Under the pieces are notes generated by a model, which worked only from the letters and a program-made list of their open reading frames with translations, was not told where the DNA came from and ran no database searches. From Bosea sp. Tri-49 (GTDB lineage Bacteria; Pseudomonadota; Alphaproteobacteria; Rhizobiales; Beijerinckiaceae): DNA of 64,000 bases. Positions 8,525-17,171 of the stretch are shown piece after piece. The DNA lies in the NCBI RefSeq assembly GCF_003952665.1, contig NZ_CP017946.1, positions 5,289,001-5,353,000 of the forward strand, in the 5' to 3' direction. The translations under genes and the position numbers were made by a program. The stretch's first letter is position 1. Each line of letters opens with the position of its first letter.

Positions 8525-9712
8525 ATGACCGCGCTCGCCGAAGATCGGGCCGGCCCGCCACTGCGCCGGCAGACCGACTATCCCGACAGCCCGCTGTCGC
8601 GTGCGCTGAAGCAGCCATTGCTGCTCGGGCTGTTCCTCAACCTGCAGGGCATCCGCTTCTCCGACCTGCCGACGAGCTCGACCTGGACCTTCGACTACAA
8701 TGCCGAGCTGGTGAAGCGCGCCGATGCGCTCGGCTTCGAGATCGCCTTCAGCCGCACGCAATGGCTGCCCAAGGGCGGCTATGACGGTGACGCCTCGCTC
8801 GACGCCTTCGTCGCACTCGGGGCCATGGCGGCGATCACGAAGAACATCCTGCTGATCTCGACGATCCATGTGCTCTACGGGCCCTGGCACCCGCTGCATC
8901 TCGGCAAGCTCGGCGCGACGCTCGATCACATCAGCAAGGGTCGCTGGGGCATCAACATCGTCACCGGGCACCGCGCCGTCGAGCACGAGATGTTTGGCCG
9001 CCAACGCATCGAGCACGACAAGCGCTATCTGATGGCGGACGAGCTCTTCGATGTGCTCGACCGGCTGTGGAGCGAGGACGAGAACTACTCCTACGAGGGA
9101 CGCCTCAACCCCTGGCGCCTGCACGATGCCTGGATCACGCCGAAGCCGCTCTACGGTCGCCCGATCCTGGTCAATGCGACGGGCTCGCCGGCCGGCATCG
9201 ACTTTGCCGCCAAGCATTCCGACCTGGTCTTCATCACCTCGCCGGGCGGCTCGCATATCGACAGCGCGCTCGCGACGCTGCCGCCTCATATCGCCGCGAT
9301 CAAGGACCGGGCGCGCGCCTTCGGCCGCAAAGCGAAGACGCTGATCAATCCGATTATCGTCTCGCGCGATACGGAGGCCGAGGCGCAGGCCTACGCGCAG
9401 GCGATCCACGACAACAAGCCGGTGCTGGCAGGGCCGGCCTTCGCCGCACACGGCAAGGGCACCAACCAGGGCTATGACAGCGACGCCCATGCCTGGCGCG
9501 GCCGGGCCGACGCTGCGCACAAGCAGGGGCTGGGGCTCGGCGGTAATATCGAGATCATCGGCTCGCCCGAGCAGGTGGTCGACAAGATCGCCGCGTTGCA
9601 TGCGATTGGGATCGACGGGCTGCAGATCAATTTCTACGACTTCAAGGCCGATTTCGACCATTTCGAGGAGCGCATCCTGCCGCTGCTGAAGCAGCGGGGC
9701 CTGCGGCTCTGA
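8525..9712 (+). CDS. LLM-class FMN-dependent monooxygenase, SfnG-like
   Basis: This 395-residue member of the luciferase-like monooxygenase superfamily is closest in appearance to dimethylsulfone/alkanesulfonate monooxygenases. The first strand is LLLGLFLNLQG. GRWGINIVTGH and a MFG-containing flavin-binding loop follow, with PILVNATGSPAGIDFAAKHSD later. The C-terminal helix has DKIAALHAIGIDGLQINFYDF. GGAG about 8 bases before the ATG at 8525 fixes the start; the open frame extends back to 8390 without a good start. Such enzymes cleave C-S bonds using reduced FMN and oxygen, releasing sulfite or sulfinate. A strong terminator follows at 9730. The precise substrate is not determined. Confidence 0.83.
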   Translation: MTALAEDRAGPPLRRQTDYPDSPLSRALKQPLLLGLFLNLQGIRFSDLPTSSTWTFDYNAELVKRADALGFEIAFSRTQWLPKGGYDGDASLDAFVALGAMAAITKNILLISTIHVLYGPWHPLHLGKLGATLDHISKGRWGINIVTGHRAVEHEMFGRQRIEHDKRYLMADELFDVLDRLWSEDENYSYEGRLNPWRLHDAWITPKPLYGRPILVNATGSPAGIDFAAKHSDLVFITSPGGSHIDSALATLPPHIAAIKDRARAFGRKAKTLINPIIVSRDTEAEAQAYAQAIHDNKPVLAGPAFAAHGKGTNQGYDSDAHAWRGRADAAHKQGLGLGGNIEIIGSPEQVVDKIAALHAIGIDGLQINFYDFKADFDHFEERILPLLKQRGLRL

Positions 9713-9729
9713 GGCAAGCCGGAGCGCGT

Positions 9730-9768
9730 AAAAAGCCCCGCAGACTTGGTCTGCGGGGCTTTTTTTGT
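9730..9768. terminator. Rho-independent terminator, bidirectional
   Basis: An A-run, a GC-rich stem (AGCCCCGCAGA paired with TCTGCGGGGCT) and a T-run form a textbook hairpin. It works in both directions between the convergent genes ending at 9712 and 9771. Confidence 0.9.
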
Positions 9769-9770
9769 TT

Positions 9771-10826
9771 TCAGGCCGCCTTCTGCGCTGCCGCTGTGAC
9801 TGCCTCTGCGAACGGATACGGTACGCGACCTTCCGGCGGGTGGCTCGGATCGTTCCAGCCATGGGTCGAGGTGTGGCCGGGCGGCACGAGGCTGTCGACG
9901 AAAGCCTCGTCCTCCGCGGTGAGGCGATAGTTCAGCGCCGGCAGGTAGCTGTCCCATTGCGCCTCGGTCCGCGGTCCGGCGATGGCGGAGGTGACGAGCC
10001 GGTTGTGCAGCACCCAGGCGAGCGCGAAGTCGAGCGCAGAGACGCCGCGCGCAGCCGCATGGCGCTGGATGCGCTGGGCGATGTCGAGCGATTCCGGGCG
10101 GTATTCGGTGTTGAGGATGCGCGGATCCTTGCGGCCGGCGCGGCTGTCGGGGGCGGGCTCGGCGCCCGGCTGGTACTTTCCGGTGAGCACGCCGCGTGCG
10201 AGCGGGCTGTAGGAGATCACGCCCAACCCGTTGAAGGCCGCGGCCGGCAGTTGCTCGGCTTCGGCGGTGCGGGTGACGATGTTGTAGAGTGGCTGGCTCA
10301 CCACAGGGCGGTCGATGCCGTACTGGTCGGCGAGATGGGCGACCTCCGAGATGCGGAAGCCGCGGAAGTTCGAGACGCCGAAATAGCGCAGCTTGCCCTG
10401 GCGGACGAGGTCGGCGATGGCGCGCACCGCCTCGCCGAGCGGCTCGTCGAACGGGGCGCGGTGGAAATAGAGGATGTCGATATAGTCGGTGCCGAGCCGC
10501 TTCAGGCTGGCCTCGACATTCTCGACGATCCATTTGCGCGAGGTGCCGCGCTGGTTCGGGCCGTCGCCGAGTGCGTTGGCGAACTTGGTCGCCAGCACCC
10601 AGTGATCGCGGTGCTTGGCGATGCCGCGCCCGGTGATCCGCTCGGACTCGCCCTTGCTGTAGGCGTCGGCGGTGTCGATCGAATTGATGCCCTGCTCGCG
10701 CGCCTTGTCGATGATGCGATGCGAGGTGGCTTCGTCCGTTTCACGGCCGAACATCATGGTGCCCAGCGTCAGCGGCGAGACGCGCAGGGCCGAACGCCCG
10801 AGATGGCGATAGTCGATGGCAGTCAC
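9771..10826 (-). CDS. Aldo/keto reductase
   Basis: This 351-residue cytoplasmic NADPH-dependent oxidoreductase belongs to the aldo/keto reductase superfamily. It starts at GTG 10826, with GGACACC upstream. Catalytic tetrad residues are in place: Asp in INSIDTADAYSKGESE, Lys in HWVLATKF and His in DILYFHRAP. A phosphate-binding loop near the C-terminus contains SAIAGPRTEAQWDS. It follows the DppC-like permease by 36 bases and ends at the strong terminator, so it is the last gene of that operon. It might reduce the aldehyde or ketone left after C-S cleavage; that role is inferred. Confidence 0.82.
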   Translation of the reverse strand: MTAIDYRHLGRSALRVSPLTLGTMMFGRETDEATSHRIIDKAREQGINSIDTADAYSKGESERITGRGIAKHRDHWVLATKFANALGDGPNQRGTSRKWIVENVEASLKRLGTDYIDILYFHRAPFDEPLGEAVRAIADLVRQGKLRYFGVSNFRGFRISEVAHLADQYGIDRPVVSQPLYNIVTRTAEAEQLPAAAFNGLGVISYSPLARGVLTGKYQPGAEPAPDSRAGRKDPRILNTEYRPESLDIAQRIQRHAAARGVSALDFALAWVLHNRLVTSAIAGPRTEAQWDSYLPALNYRLTAEDEAFVDSLVPPGHTSTHGWNDPSHPPEGRVPYPFAEAVTAAAQKAA

Positions 10827-10862
10827 GTCTGGTGTCCTTGTCTGTGGTGAGGGTGAGCTGTC

Positions 10863-11879
10863 TCAGCGCTCGGCGGAGAGGTGCGGGTTCAGCGCGTCGT
10901 TCAGCGCATCGCCGACGAGGTTGAGCGCCAGCACGGTCAGGACGATGGCGAAGCCGGGAATGGCGGTAAGGTACCAGGCGGTGCGCAGCAATTCGCGCCC
11001 GGCGCCGATCATGCTGCCCCAGCTCACCAGGTTGGGATCACCGAGCCCGAGGAACGATAGCGCTGACTCCATCAGGATCGCCGAGGCGACCAGCACGGAG
11101 GCGGTGACGATGATCGGCGAGAGCGCATTGGGCAGGATCTCGCGCAGGATGATGCGCACCGGCCCGGAGCCGATCGCGCGCGCCGCCAAGACGAAATCCT
11201 TCTCGCGCAGCGAGCGGAACTCGGCGCGCACCAGCCGAGTGACCATCGGCCACGTCACCATCGCGATCGCGCCGGTGACGGTGGCGATCGAGGGCTGGGC
11301 GATGGCGACGAGTACGACGAGCAGTACGAAGCTCGGCACGGTCTGGACCACCTCGGTCAGCCGCACCAGCACATCGTCGACCCAGCCGCCGCAATAGCCT
11401 GCGGTCGCACCCACCGCGATCCCAGCGCTGACGCCGAGCGCCATTGCCGCAAAGCCGACCAGCAGCGAGATGCGAGCGCCCCAGACCAAGCCGGCGGCGA
11501 CGTCGCGGCCGAGTGAATCCGTGCCGAGCGGGAATTCGGGATTCTGCCCGGGCCAGAGGAAAGGCCGGCCGACCATCGAGAGAGGGTCGTCAGGATAGAG
11601 CAGGGGGGCTGCGAGCGCGATAGCCGCGACGAGCAGAAGGAAGGCCAGCGCGATCAGGCCTGACGGGTTTCGCAGGAACGCCTTGAGTGCACGCTGGCTG
11701 CCGGAGAGCGAGGGAGAGGTTGTAACGGGTGGCGCTTGCGCCTCCGGCGCCTTGGTTGCGTCGTTCTTCCCGTTCGTGAGCAAGCCAAAGCCAGGGCCCG
11801 GCAGCACCAGAGGCTCGGAAGTCGGCCCGGCCCAGACGATCGCCTCGGAATGGCTCAGGGATCGTTCGATAACGCCCAT
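10863..11879 (-). CDS. DppC/OppC-like ABC permease
   Basis: This is an inner-membrane permease of the peptide/nickel transporter class. I use the ATG at 11879, whose ATGA overlaps the stop of the upstream permease, giving 338 residues. About 55 hydrophilic residues precede the first membrane segment, longer than usual. Family landmarks are the HPLGTDSLGRD-like motif (here FPLGTDSLGRDVAAGLVWGAR) and the EAA loop DFVLAARAIGSGPVRIILREILPN. It pairs with the DppB-like protein at 11879-12862. No DppD or DppF ATPase is present anywhere in this window. Confidence 0.88.
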   Translation of the reverse strand: MGVIERSLSHSEAIVWAGPTSEPLVLPGPGFGLLTNGKNDATKAPEAQAPPVTTSPSLSGSQRALKAFLRNPSGLIALAFLLLVAAIALAAPLLYPDDPLSMVGRPFLWPGQNPEFPLGTDSLGRDVAAGLVWGARISLLVGFAAMALGVSAGIAVGATAGYCGGWVDDVLVRLTEVVQTVPSFVLLVVLVAIAQPSIATVTGAIAMVTWPMVTRLVRAEFRSLREKDFVLAARAIGSGPVRIILREILPNALSPIIVTASVLVASAILMESALSFLGLGDPNLVSWGSMIGAGRELLRTAWYLTAIPGFAIVLTVLALNLVGDALNDALNPHLSAER

Positions 11880-12862
11880 CAGCGAACCTCGATGCGCGGG
11901 TCGAGCCATGCCTGCAGCAGGTCGACGACCATATTGACGATGATGACGAGCAGCGAGCAGAGCAGCAGCACGCCGAGAAGGACGTTGAAGTCGCGCCGCA
12001 TCACCGCTTCGAAGGCGAGGCGCCCAAGGCCGGGCCAGCTGTAGATCGTCTCGACCACGACGGCGCCGCCGAGGATGCCGCCGAAATGCATGCCGGCGAG
12101 CGTGGTCACCGGCAGGAGCGCGTTGCGCAGGATATGCCGGGTCGCGACGTGGAGCGGTGTGAGGCCCTTGGCCGTCGCGGTGCGAATGAAATCCTGCGAG
12201 GCGACCTCGAGCATCGTCGCCCGGGTCAGCCTGGCGTAGATCGCGACATAGAAAAGTGCCAGCGATGCAGCCGGGAGGATCATGTGGCGGGCCTTGTCGA
12301 GCAGGCTCTCCAATCCCGAAAGACCCGCCCCGATCGTCTCCGCGCCGCCGCTCGGCAGCCAGCCGAGCTTGACCGAGAACAGCACGATCAGCATCAGGCC
12401 GATCCAGAATCCCGGCACCGAATAGAAGATCAGCGAGCCGACGGAGAGCAGCCGGTCGGGCCAGCGCCCGGCATTGAGGGCCATCACAGCGCCCAGCGCG
12501 ATGCCGAGCAGAAGCGCCAGCGACAGGGAAAGCCCCATCAGCATGAGCGTGCCCGGCAGGCGCTGCGCGATCAGCTCGGCGACAGGCATGTTGTAGCGCG
12601 GCGAGAAGCCGAGACTGCCCTGTGCGAGATTGCCGAGATAGGCGAGCAGCTGGTCGAGCAGCGGCAGGTCGAGGCCGAACTGCTTGCGCAGCATCGCCAT
12701 CGTCTCCTCGGTCGCGGCGCCCGCCTCGCCGGCCATGACATCGGCTGCGTCACCCGGCGCGAGCTGCAGCAGGAGGAAATTCAGGATGACGATCCCGATG
12801 ACCGTCGGGACGGCCTGAATCAGGGTCTTGCGCAGGACACCGGACAAACGGGAAAGCGACAT
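11879..12862 (-). CDS. DppB/OppB-like ABC permease
   Basis: This 327-residue membrane permease is the first gene of a three-gene operon (DppB-like, DppC-like, aldo/keto reductase). Landmarks are TVIGIVILNFLLLQLAPGD at the N-terminus, the EAA loop in DFIRTATAKGLTPLHVATRHILRNALLP, and the closing WLDPRIEVR. The binding proteins at 6717-8351 and 17172-18791 are its likely partners. A candidate operator sits only 8 bases upstream of the start codon. Given the context I infer uptake of an organosulfur compound or S-containing peptide rather than general dipeptides. Confidence 0.88.
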   Translation of the reverse strand: MSLSRLSGVLRKTLIQAVPTVIGIVILNFLLLQLAPGDAADVMAGEAGAATEETMAMLRKQFGLDLPLLDQLLAYLGNLAQGSLGFSPRYNMPVAELIAQRLPGTLMLMGLSLSLALLLGIALGAVMALNAGRWPDRLLSVGSLIFYSVPGFWIGLMLIVLFSVKLGWLPSGGAETIGAGLSGLESLLDKARHMILPAASLALFYVAIYARLTRATMLEVASQDFIRTATAKGLTPLHVATRHILRNALLPVTTLAGMHFGGILGGAVVVETIYSWPGLGRLAFEAVMRRDFNVLLGVLLLCSLLVIIVNMVVDLLQAWLDPRIEVR

Positions 12863-12869
12863 TCAGTCC

Positions 12870-12888
12870 ATCTACTAATTTGATAGAT
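12870..12888. promoter_or_regulatory. Candidate organosulfur-regulon operator (site d)
   Basis: This 19-bp site is ATCTACTAA-T-TTGATAGAT. The outer five bases ATCTA/TAGAT pair exactly, and the left half matches the inferred consensus at 8 of 9 positions. It lies immediately upstream of the DppB-like gene. Confidence 0.6.
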
Positions 12889-12922
12889 TATTTTGACGCA
12901 CCGAGAGACATGCGTTCGGCCG

Positions 12923-13504
12923 CTAATGCAGACTGGGGCGCGTCGGAGAATGTTCGCTGGGCTTGCCGGGAGGCGCGCCGAAAGTGGCCAGCTTTTCGAG
13001 CAGGTCGAGGCCAGCGGGCCAGTCGCCAAGGCCGCTATCGGCATCGAGATGTCCGGCGTTGCCCGCATCGATGAACGCGGCGTCCCACATGTTGGCGAAG
13101 ACGCGCGCCCTGTGGATATCCATGTGAGGATCCGTGCGGCTGGCAACGACGAAGGCCGGGAAGGGAAACGGGTCGTATGGCAACGGACCGAACGAGGCGA
13201 GATCGGCCGCCGAAGTGGTCTCGGCCTCGGGATCGACCGGGGCGACCAGCATCGCGCCGCGGATCGGCAGATCGGGATACCGCGCGGCCAGATGTGCGAT
13301 CACGGTCGCGCCGAGCCCATGGCCGACGAGCACGACGTTGGGATGCTGCCCGATATGCTCGCGCAAGGTTTCGAGCCAGGCATCGAGACGCGAGCGGCCG
13401 GTTTCAGGTTGTTCCACGCGCTCGACGACGTCGATCTGGCTTTCCCAACGGGCCTGCCAATCGGTAGACTTTACCTTTGATCCGGGGACGATGAGGATGG
13501 CCAT
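12923..13504 (-). CDS. RBBP9/YdeN-family alpha/beta hydrolase lacking the catalytic Ser
   Basis: This 193-residue protein is of the RBBP9/YdeN family. It opens MAILIVPG and carries the C-terminal signature GHLDADSGLGDWPAG with the catalytic His. The predicted acid is in VVASRTDPHMD. The nucleophile elbow, normally GHSLG, reads VLVGHGLGATV; the codon is GGG (Gly), so the usual serine is absent. It is probably inactive as a serine hydrolase or uses another chemistry. It reads leftward between the Dpp-type operon and the flavin reductase, and its upstream region lacks the palindromic operator seen before its neighbours. Confidence 0.78.
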   Translation of the reverse strand: MAILIVPGSKVKSTDWQARWESQIDVVERVEQPETGRSRLDAWLETLREHIGQHPNVVLVGHGLGATVIAHLAARYPDLPIRGAMLVAPVDPEAETTSAADLASFGPLPYDPFPFPAFVVASRTDPHMDIHRARVFANMWDAAFIDAGNAGHLDADSGLGDWPAGLDLLEKLATFGAPPGKPSEHSPTRPSLH

Positions 13505-13641
13505 GCGGCACCTCCTTTCATCGTGTCATCATCGGCGCCAATCGCTTGTTCGGTCAATAAAACGACTTGGCAAATTTGGACCTGATTATAGAACGATACT
13601 CTGCCATTCATCGGCGGAGGTAGGATAGTCGCCCAGCGGGC

Positions 13642-14184
13642 TCAGATGCCGGCGCCGTGTTGCAGCGTCTCGTCGAGCTTGCCGTAGACCCCGCGCCAAT
13701 ACAGCAGCGCGCCCTCGTCCTTCGCCTGCCGGATCGCCTTGATGCGGCCGATCAGGATCGTATGCGAATGACGCTCGATCGCCTCGTCGGTCTCGCAGTC
13801 CAGCACGGCGAGGGCTCCGGCGAGCGTTGGCGCGCCGGTCACGAGCGGCGCCCAGTCGCCACCCGCAAAACGGGCCTCGCCCTTGAAGCCACCGCGACCG
13901 GCGAAACGGTCGGCAACACTCTGGTGGCGGGCGGCCAGAACATTGATCGCGAAATGGCCGGCCGCCTCGATCTTTGGCCAGGCTGATGCGCCTTTGTTGA
14001 TGCAAACGATGACAGTGGGCGGCTCAGCCGAGAGGGCGGTCAACGACGTCGCGGTCAGGCCGGCACGCTCGCCGCCGTGCGAGGCGGTGATGATGCTGAC
14101 CGCGCCCGCGACATTGCGCATCACCGCCTTGAACGCGTCGGAGTGGATATCGGCGGCGCCAGGCGGGGCGAACTGCTGATTCAT
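13642..14184 (-). CDS. Flavin reductase (NADH:FMN oxidoreductase domain)
   Basis: This 180-residue protein of the flavin-reductase-like (HpaC/SsuE-partner) family supplies reduced FMN to flavin-dependent monooxygenases. GLTATSLTALSAEPPTVIVCINK is the typical flavin-binding strand. GHFAINVLAARHQSVADRFAGR and HTILIGRIKAI follow in the usual order. I chose the ATG at 14184 because GGTGAG precedes it and homologues begin here; the frame is open back to 14355 without support. It is the only obvious flavin reductase in the island. It probably serves the SfnB-like and LLM-class enzymes at 4004, 8525, 15919 and 18850. A regulon site lies at 14241. Confidence 0.88.
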   Translation of the reverse strand: MNQQFAPPGAADIHSDAFKAVMRNVAGAVSIITASHGGERAGLTATSLTALSAEPPTVIVCINKGASAWPKIEAAGHFAINVLAARHQSVADRFAGRGGFKGEARFAGGDWAPLVTGAPTLAGALAVLDCETDEAIERHSHTILIGRIKAIRQAKDEGALLYWRGVYGKLDETLQHGAGI

Positions 14185-14240
14185 GATCTCACCGGAATGC
14201 GGTTTCCGCTCCGGTCGAAAATAGGTTCTCGTGATAATTT

Positions 14241-14259
14241 GTCTACTAAAGAAATAGAT
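14241..14259. promoter_or_regulatory. Candidate organosulfur-regulon operator (site e)
   Basis: The left half-site GTCTACTAA is a perfect match to the inferred consensus and the right half ends in ATAGAT. It lies between the stop of the Rrf2 gene and the flavin reductase start at 14184, so the reductase has its own regulated promoter. Confidence 0.6.
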
Positions 14260-14260
14260 T

Positions 14261-14710
14261 TTAGATCGCGAAGTCGATCTCCGGCTTGTGAGCTGCGGCG
14301 CGGCCGACGAGATCGGCGATGGTCGTATTGTCGACGACTGCCGCCATCGCGTCACGTACCTCCCGCATCACCGAGCGGACGACGCAAGCCTCGATGTCAC
14401 CGCAATCCTGGCACGGCCTGAAGGCCGACTGGCTGGCGCAGTCGATCGGCGCGATCGGTCCTTCGAGGGCGCGGATGACCGCGCCGACCTTGATGGTGCG
14501 GGCCGGCTTCGCCAATGCGTAACCGCCGCCCGGGCCCTTCTTGCTGCGCAGCATGCCGGCATTGCGCAGATCCAGCAGGATCGCGTCGAGAAATTTCTTC
14601 GAGATGTTGTTGCGCTGGGCGATCTCGGCGATCTGGGCGGTCTCGCCGGCATCGAGCCTGGCGAGGTGCACCATCGCCTTGATGCCGTATTTGCCCTTGT
14701 TGGTCAGCAC
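14261..14710 (-). CDS. Rrf2-family transcriptional regulator with Cys cluster
   Basis: This 149-residue winged-helix regulator belongs to the Rrf2 family (IscR, CymR, RirA). Residues 25-65 form the HTH and wing, with IAQRNNISKKFLDAILLDLRNAGMLRS and GGGYALAKPA. Four cysteines at about 91, 100, 103 and 109 stand where IscR-type proteins bind an Fe-S cluster, so redox or iron-sulfur sensing is plausible. It is the only regulator in the 20-kb organosulfur island, central to it, and a weak copy of the shared palindrome lies 22 bases before its start. I infer that it controls the island and itself. The family is certain; target and effector are not proven. Confidence 0.85.
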   Translation of the reverse strand: MLTNKGKYGIKAMVHLARLDAGETAQIAEIAQRNNISKKFLDAILLDLRNAGMLRSKKGPGGGYALAKPARTIKVGAVIRALEGPIAPIDCASQSAFRPCQDCGDIEACVVRSVMREVRDAMAAVVDNTTIADLVGRAAAHKPEIDFAI

Positions 14711-14731
14711 TGCCAGCCCCCCCGCCTAGAA

Positions 14732-14750
14732 GTACACTATATCGATCTAT
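14732..14750. promoter_or_regulatory. Weak regulon-like site upstream of the Rrf2 gene (site f)
   Basis: GTACACTAT-A-TCGATCTAT has the same length and register as the stronger sites but matches the consensus poorly, about 6 of 9 and 3 of 9 bases per half. It would fit weak autoregulation. On its own it would not be convincing. Confidence 0.3.
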
Positions 14751-14803
14751 TTTGCGGGGCTGCAAGTGAAGTCGGCGGTGGGAGGGCGCCATGGCGACTG
14801 CGC

Positions 14804-15855
14804 TCAGGGCGCCGGGCTGCCATGAAGCTGATGGGCCGCGTCGATCCGCGCCTCGATCTCCGGCGTAATCTTTACCTCCAGCGCGGCGAGATCGGTGTCG
14901 AGTTGCCCCAGGGTGGTAGCGCCGATGATCGCCGAGGTCACGAAGGGCCGGCTTGCGACATAGGCGATGGCGAGCTGGGCCGGATCGAGGCCAAAATCGC
15001 GGGCAATGCCGAGATAGCTGTCGATCGCGGCTTCCGTTCCGGGCTTCTGGTAGCGCTGGCCGCGCTCGAACAGGGTTGTACGGCTGCCCGGCGGCCGGGC
15101 TCCGCGCTGGTACTTGCCGGTGAGGAAGCCCTGTCCGAGCGGCGAATAGGCGAGCAGGCCGACCTGCTCGCGCGCGTGGAACTCGGCGAGCCCGACCTCG
15201 TAGGTGCGGTTCAGCAGGTTGTAAGCATTCTGGACGCTGGCGACGCGTGGCCAGCTACGTGTCTCCGACATGTGCAGGAAGCGGGACAGACCCCAGGAGG
15301 TCTCGTTCGACAGGCCGATATGGCGGACCTTGCCGGATTTCACCAAGCCATCGAGCGCATCCAGCGTCTCCTCGATCGGCACTTCCGAGCCGTTGCCGCC
15401 GCGATTGGGCGCGTGCGAGCCGCCGCCGAAGAGTGGGACGTTCCGATGCGGCCAATGGAGCTGGTAGAGATCGAGATAGTCGGTCTGCAGGCGCTTCAGC
15501 GAGGCATCGATAGCTTCCTCGATGTTCGCCTTGTCGAGGCGGGGCTGGCTGCCATCCTTGCGCAGATAGTTGCGGTCACCGGGGCCGGCGACCTTGGAGG
15601 CGAGGACGATCTTGTCGCGCTTGCCGCTCGCCTTCAGCCAGGTGCCGATGATGCGCTCCGTGGAGCCCTGGGTCTCCGCCCGCGGCGGGATCGAATAGCT
15701 CTCGGCTGTGTCGATGAAATTGATGCCGGCATCGAGCGCACGGTCGAGCTGGGCGTGCCCGTCCGCCTCCGTGTTCTGCTGGCCCAGGTCATGGTGCCGA
15801 GCGTGATGGCGGAGACGCGCAGATCCGTGCGTCCAAGCGGACGGTAGTCGGTCAT
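14804..15855 (-). pseudogene. Aldo/keto reductase (Tas/YajO-like), frameshifted
   Basis: An aldo/keto reductase of about 350 residues is encoded, but the frame breaks after about residue 24. The start (ATG 15855, MTDYRPLGRTDLRVSA) reads on to GTMTW, after which one base is missing. A C-run at 15783-15785 needs four Cs to continue as GQQNTEADGHAQLDRALDAG. The rest of the frame then runs intact to 14804, including FIDTAESYS, KIVLASKVAG and YQLHWPHR. The catalytic Asp, Tyr, Lys and His are all present across the two frames. It is either a recent pseudogene, a sequencing error in a homopolymer, or a slippage site. It is the last gene of the four-gene unit starting at 20181. Confidence 0.8.
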
Positions 15856-15918
15856 GAAGAAGGTCCTGTCAGGTGGAGGCCGAGGCCGGCACGGCCGCCG
15901 TCCGTTAATCGGTCGATC

Positions 15919-17166
15919 TCAGAAGAAGCCGAGTGCCGGCAGCGGGGTGCCCTTGAGCTCGTAGGCTCCGAGTGCCAGCGCCTTGTAGCCGGCGGGGTTG
16001 TGCGAGGAGAGAGTGCGGGCATTGCGCCAGTGCCGATCGAGATTCTGGCGCAAGGTCGCGGCCGAGGCGCCGCCGACATCGAACAGCGCTGTCGATGAGC
16101 GCAGTACGAATTCGTCGACCACGACCTTGGTCTTCGCAGCGGTCAGCGATGCCTCATGGACGAGCGCGGGCAGACGGGCATCGTCAGGATCGGTTGCCCT
16201 GAGCGTAGCGACCACGTCGAGCGCGTCGCCCACGGCGAGGATACCGAGCTCGGCGATGAAGGCCTCGCTGGCGATCCGGCCAATGGTCTGTTGCAGCAGC
16301 GGATCCTCCGCTGGCACCTCGGACAGCGCGTAATAGAAATTCCGCTTGCGGTTCAGCAGCAGGGACTTGGCATCGCGCAGGACCGCGCGGAGCACGCCGG
16401 CGTTGACGGCAGTCACGATCGTCTGCGCGATCGTACTGGCGAAAGGCTGGACGTAAGGCGACGTATCCGCCAGCAGTTCGTCGGCTTCGACACGCACGCT
16501 GTGGAAATTGGTGGTTCCCGTGCCGGTGACGCGCTGGCCGATGCCGTCCCAATCGTCGAGGCGCTCGACGCCTTCGCGATCGGTCGGGATGATCAGCGAG
16601 ACATCCTCGCCCTCCGGGGAGATGGCCCGGACCAGCGTCAGATCGGCATAGAGCGTGCCGGTGCTGTAGAACTTGGTGCCGTCGAGGCGATAGCCGTCGC
16701 CGTCGCGCGTCAGCCTGGTCTTGAGGTCGCCGCGCCCGCCGGTCTGCTTGCGGTCGAGTTCGGTGGTGGCGAGGCCGATCAACGCGCCATCAGCCACCGC
16801 CTTGCGCCAGGCGAGATTGTAGCCGGGCTCGCGGCCGGTGACGAAGCGCTCGGTCACGAAGAAATGGTTGCGGAAGATGTGGGCGACGCTGGAATCGGCC
16901 TCGCCCAGGCGCACGAGTGCACCGAGGACCTCGCGCCAGGACGCGCCCGCGCCACCATCGCTCTCGGGAAGACGCAATGCGCCGAAGCGCAAAGCCCTCA
17001 GCTTGGCCAGGAGATCGAAAGGATGTTCGCGCCTGGCATCGCGCTCCGACGATGTCAGTGCGATCTCGGCGAAGACAGCAGCAAGCTCGTCCGGCCTTGC
17101 CGCCACGGGGAGGGTGAGTGCTGGCGACAGGAGACTCGCAGCGGCCGGAGTTTGAAAGGCACCCAT
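15919..17166 (-). CDS. SfnB/DszC-like acyl-CoA dehydrogenase-fold flavin monooxygenase
   Basis: This 415-residue enzyme is the second member of the SfnB/DszC-like group here. It shares with the 4004-5242 protein the TTELDRKQTG region, the KFYSTGTLYADLTLV and LDDWDGIGQRVTGTG motifs and the terminal DRHWRNARTLSSHNP. The two differ widely elsewhere, so they probably act on different substrates. The ATG at 17166 follows the stop of the upstream binding protein by five bases. It forms an operon with an NtaA/DszA-like monooxygenase (18850-20181), a combination reminiscent of dsz-type sulfur scavenging, where the two enzymes act in sequence. The substrate is inferred only as an organosulfur compound. 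Confidence 0.82.
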   Translation of the reverse strand: MGAFQTPAAASLLSPALTLPVAARPDELAAVFAEIALTSSERDARREHPFDLLAKLRALRFGALRLPESDGGAGASWREVLGALVRLGEADSSVAHIFRNHFFVTERFVTGREPGYNLAWRKAVADGALIGLATTELDRKQTGGRGDLKTRLTRDGDGYRLDGTKFYSTGTLYADLTLVRAISPEGEDVSLIIPTDREGVERLDDWDGIGQRVTGTGTTNFHSVRVEADELLADTSPYVQPFASTIAQTIVTAVNAGVLRAVLRDAKSLLLNRKRNFYYALSEVPAEDPLLQQTIGRIASEAFIAELGILAVGDALDVVATLRATDPDDARLPALVHEASLTAAKTKVVVDEFVLRSSTALFDVGGASAATLRQNLDRHWRNARTLSSHNPAGYKALALGAYELKGTPLPALGFF

Positions 17167-17171
17167 CGATC

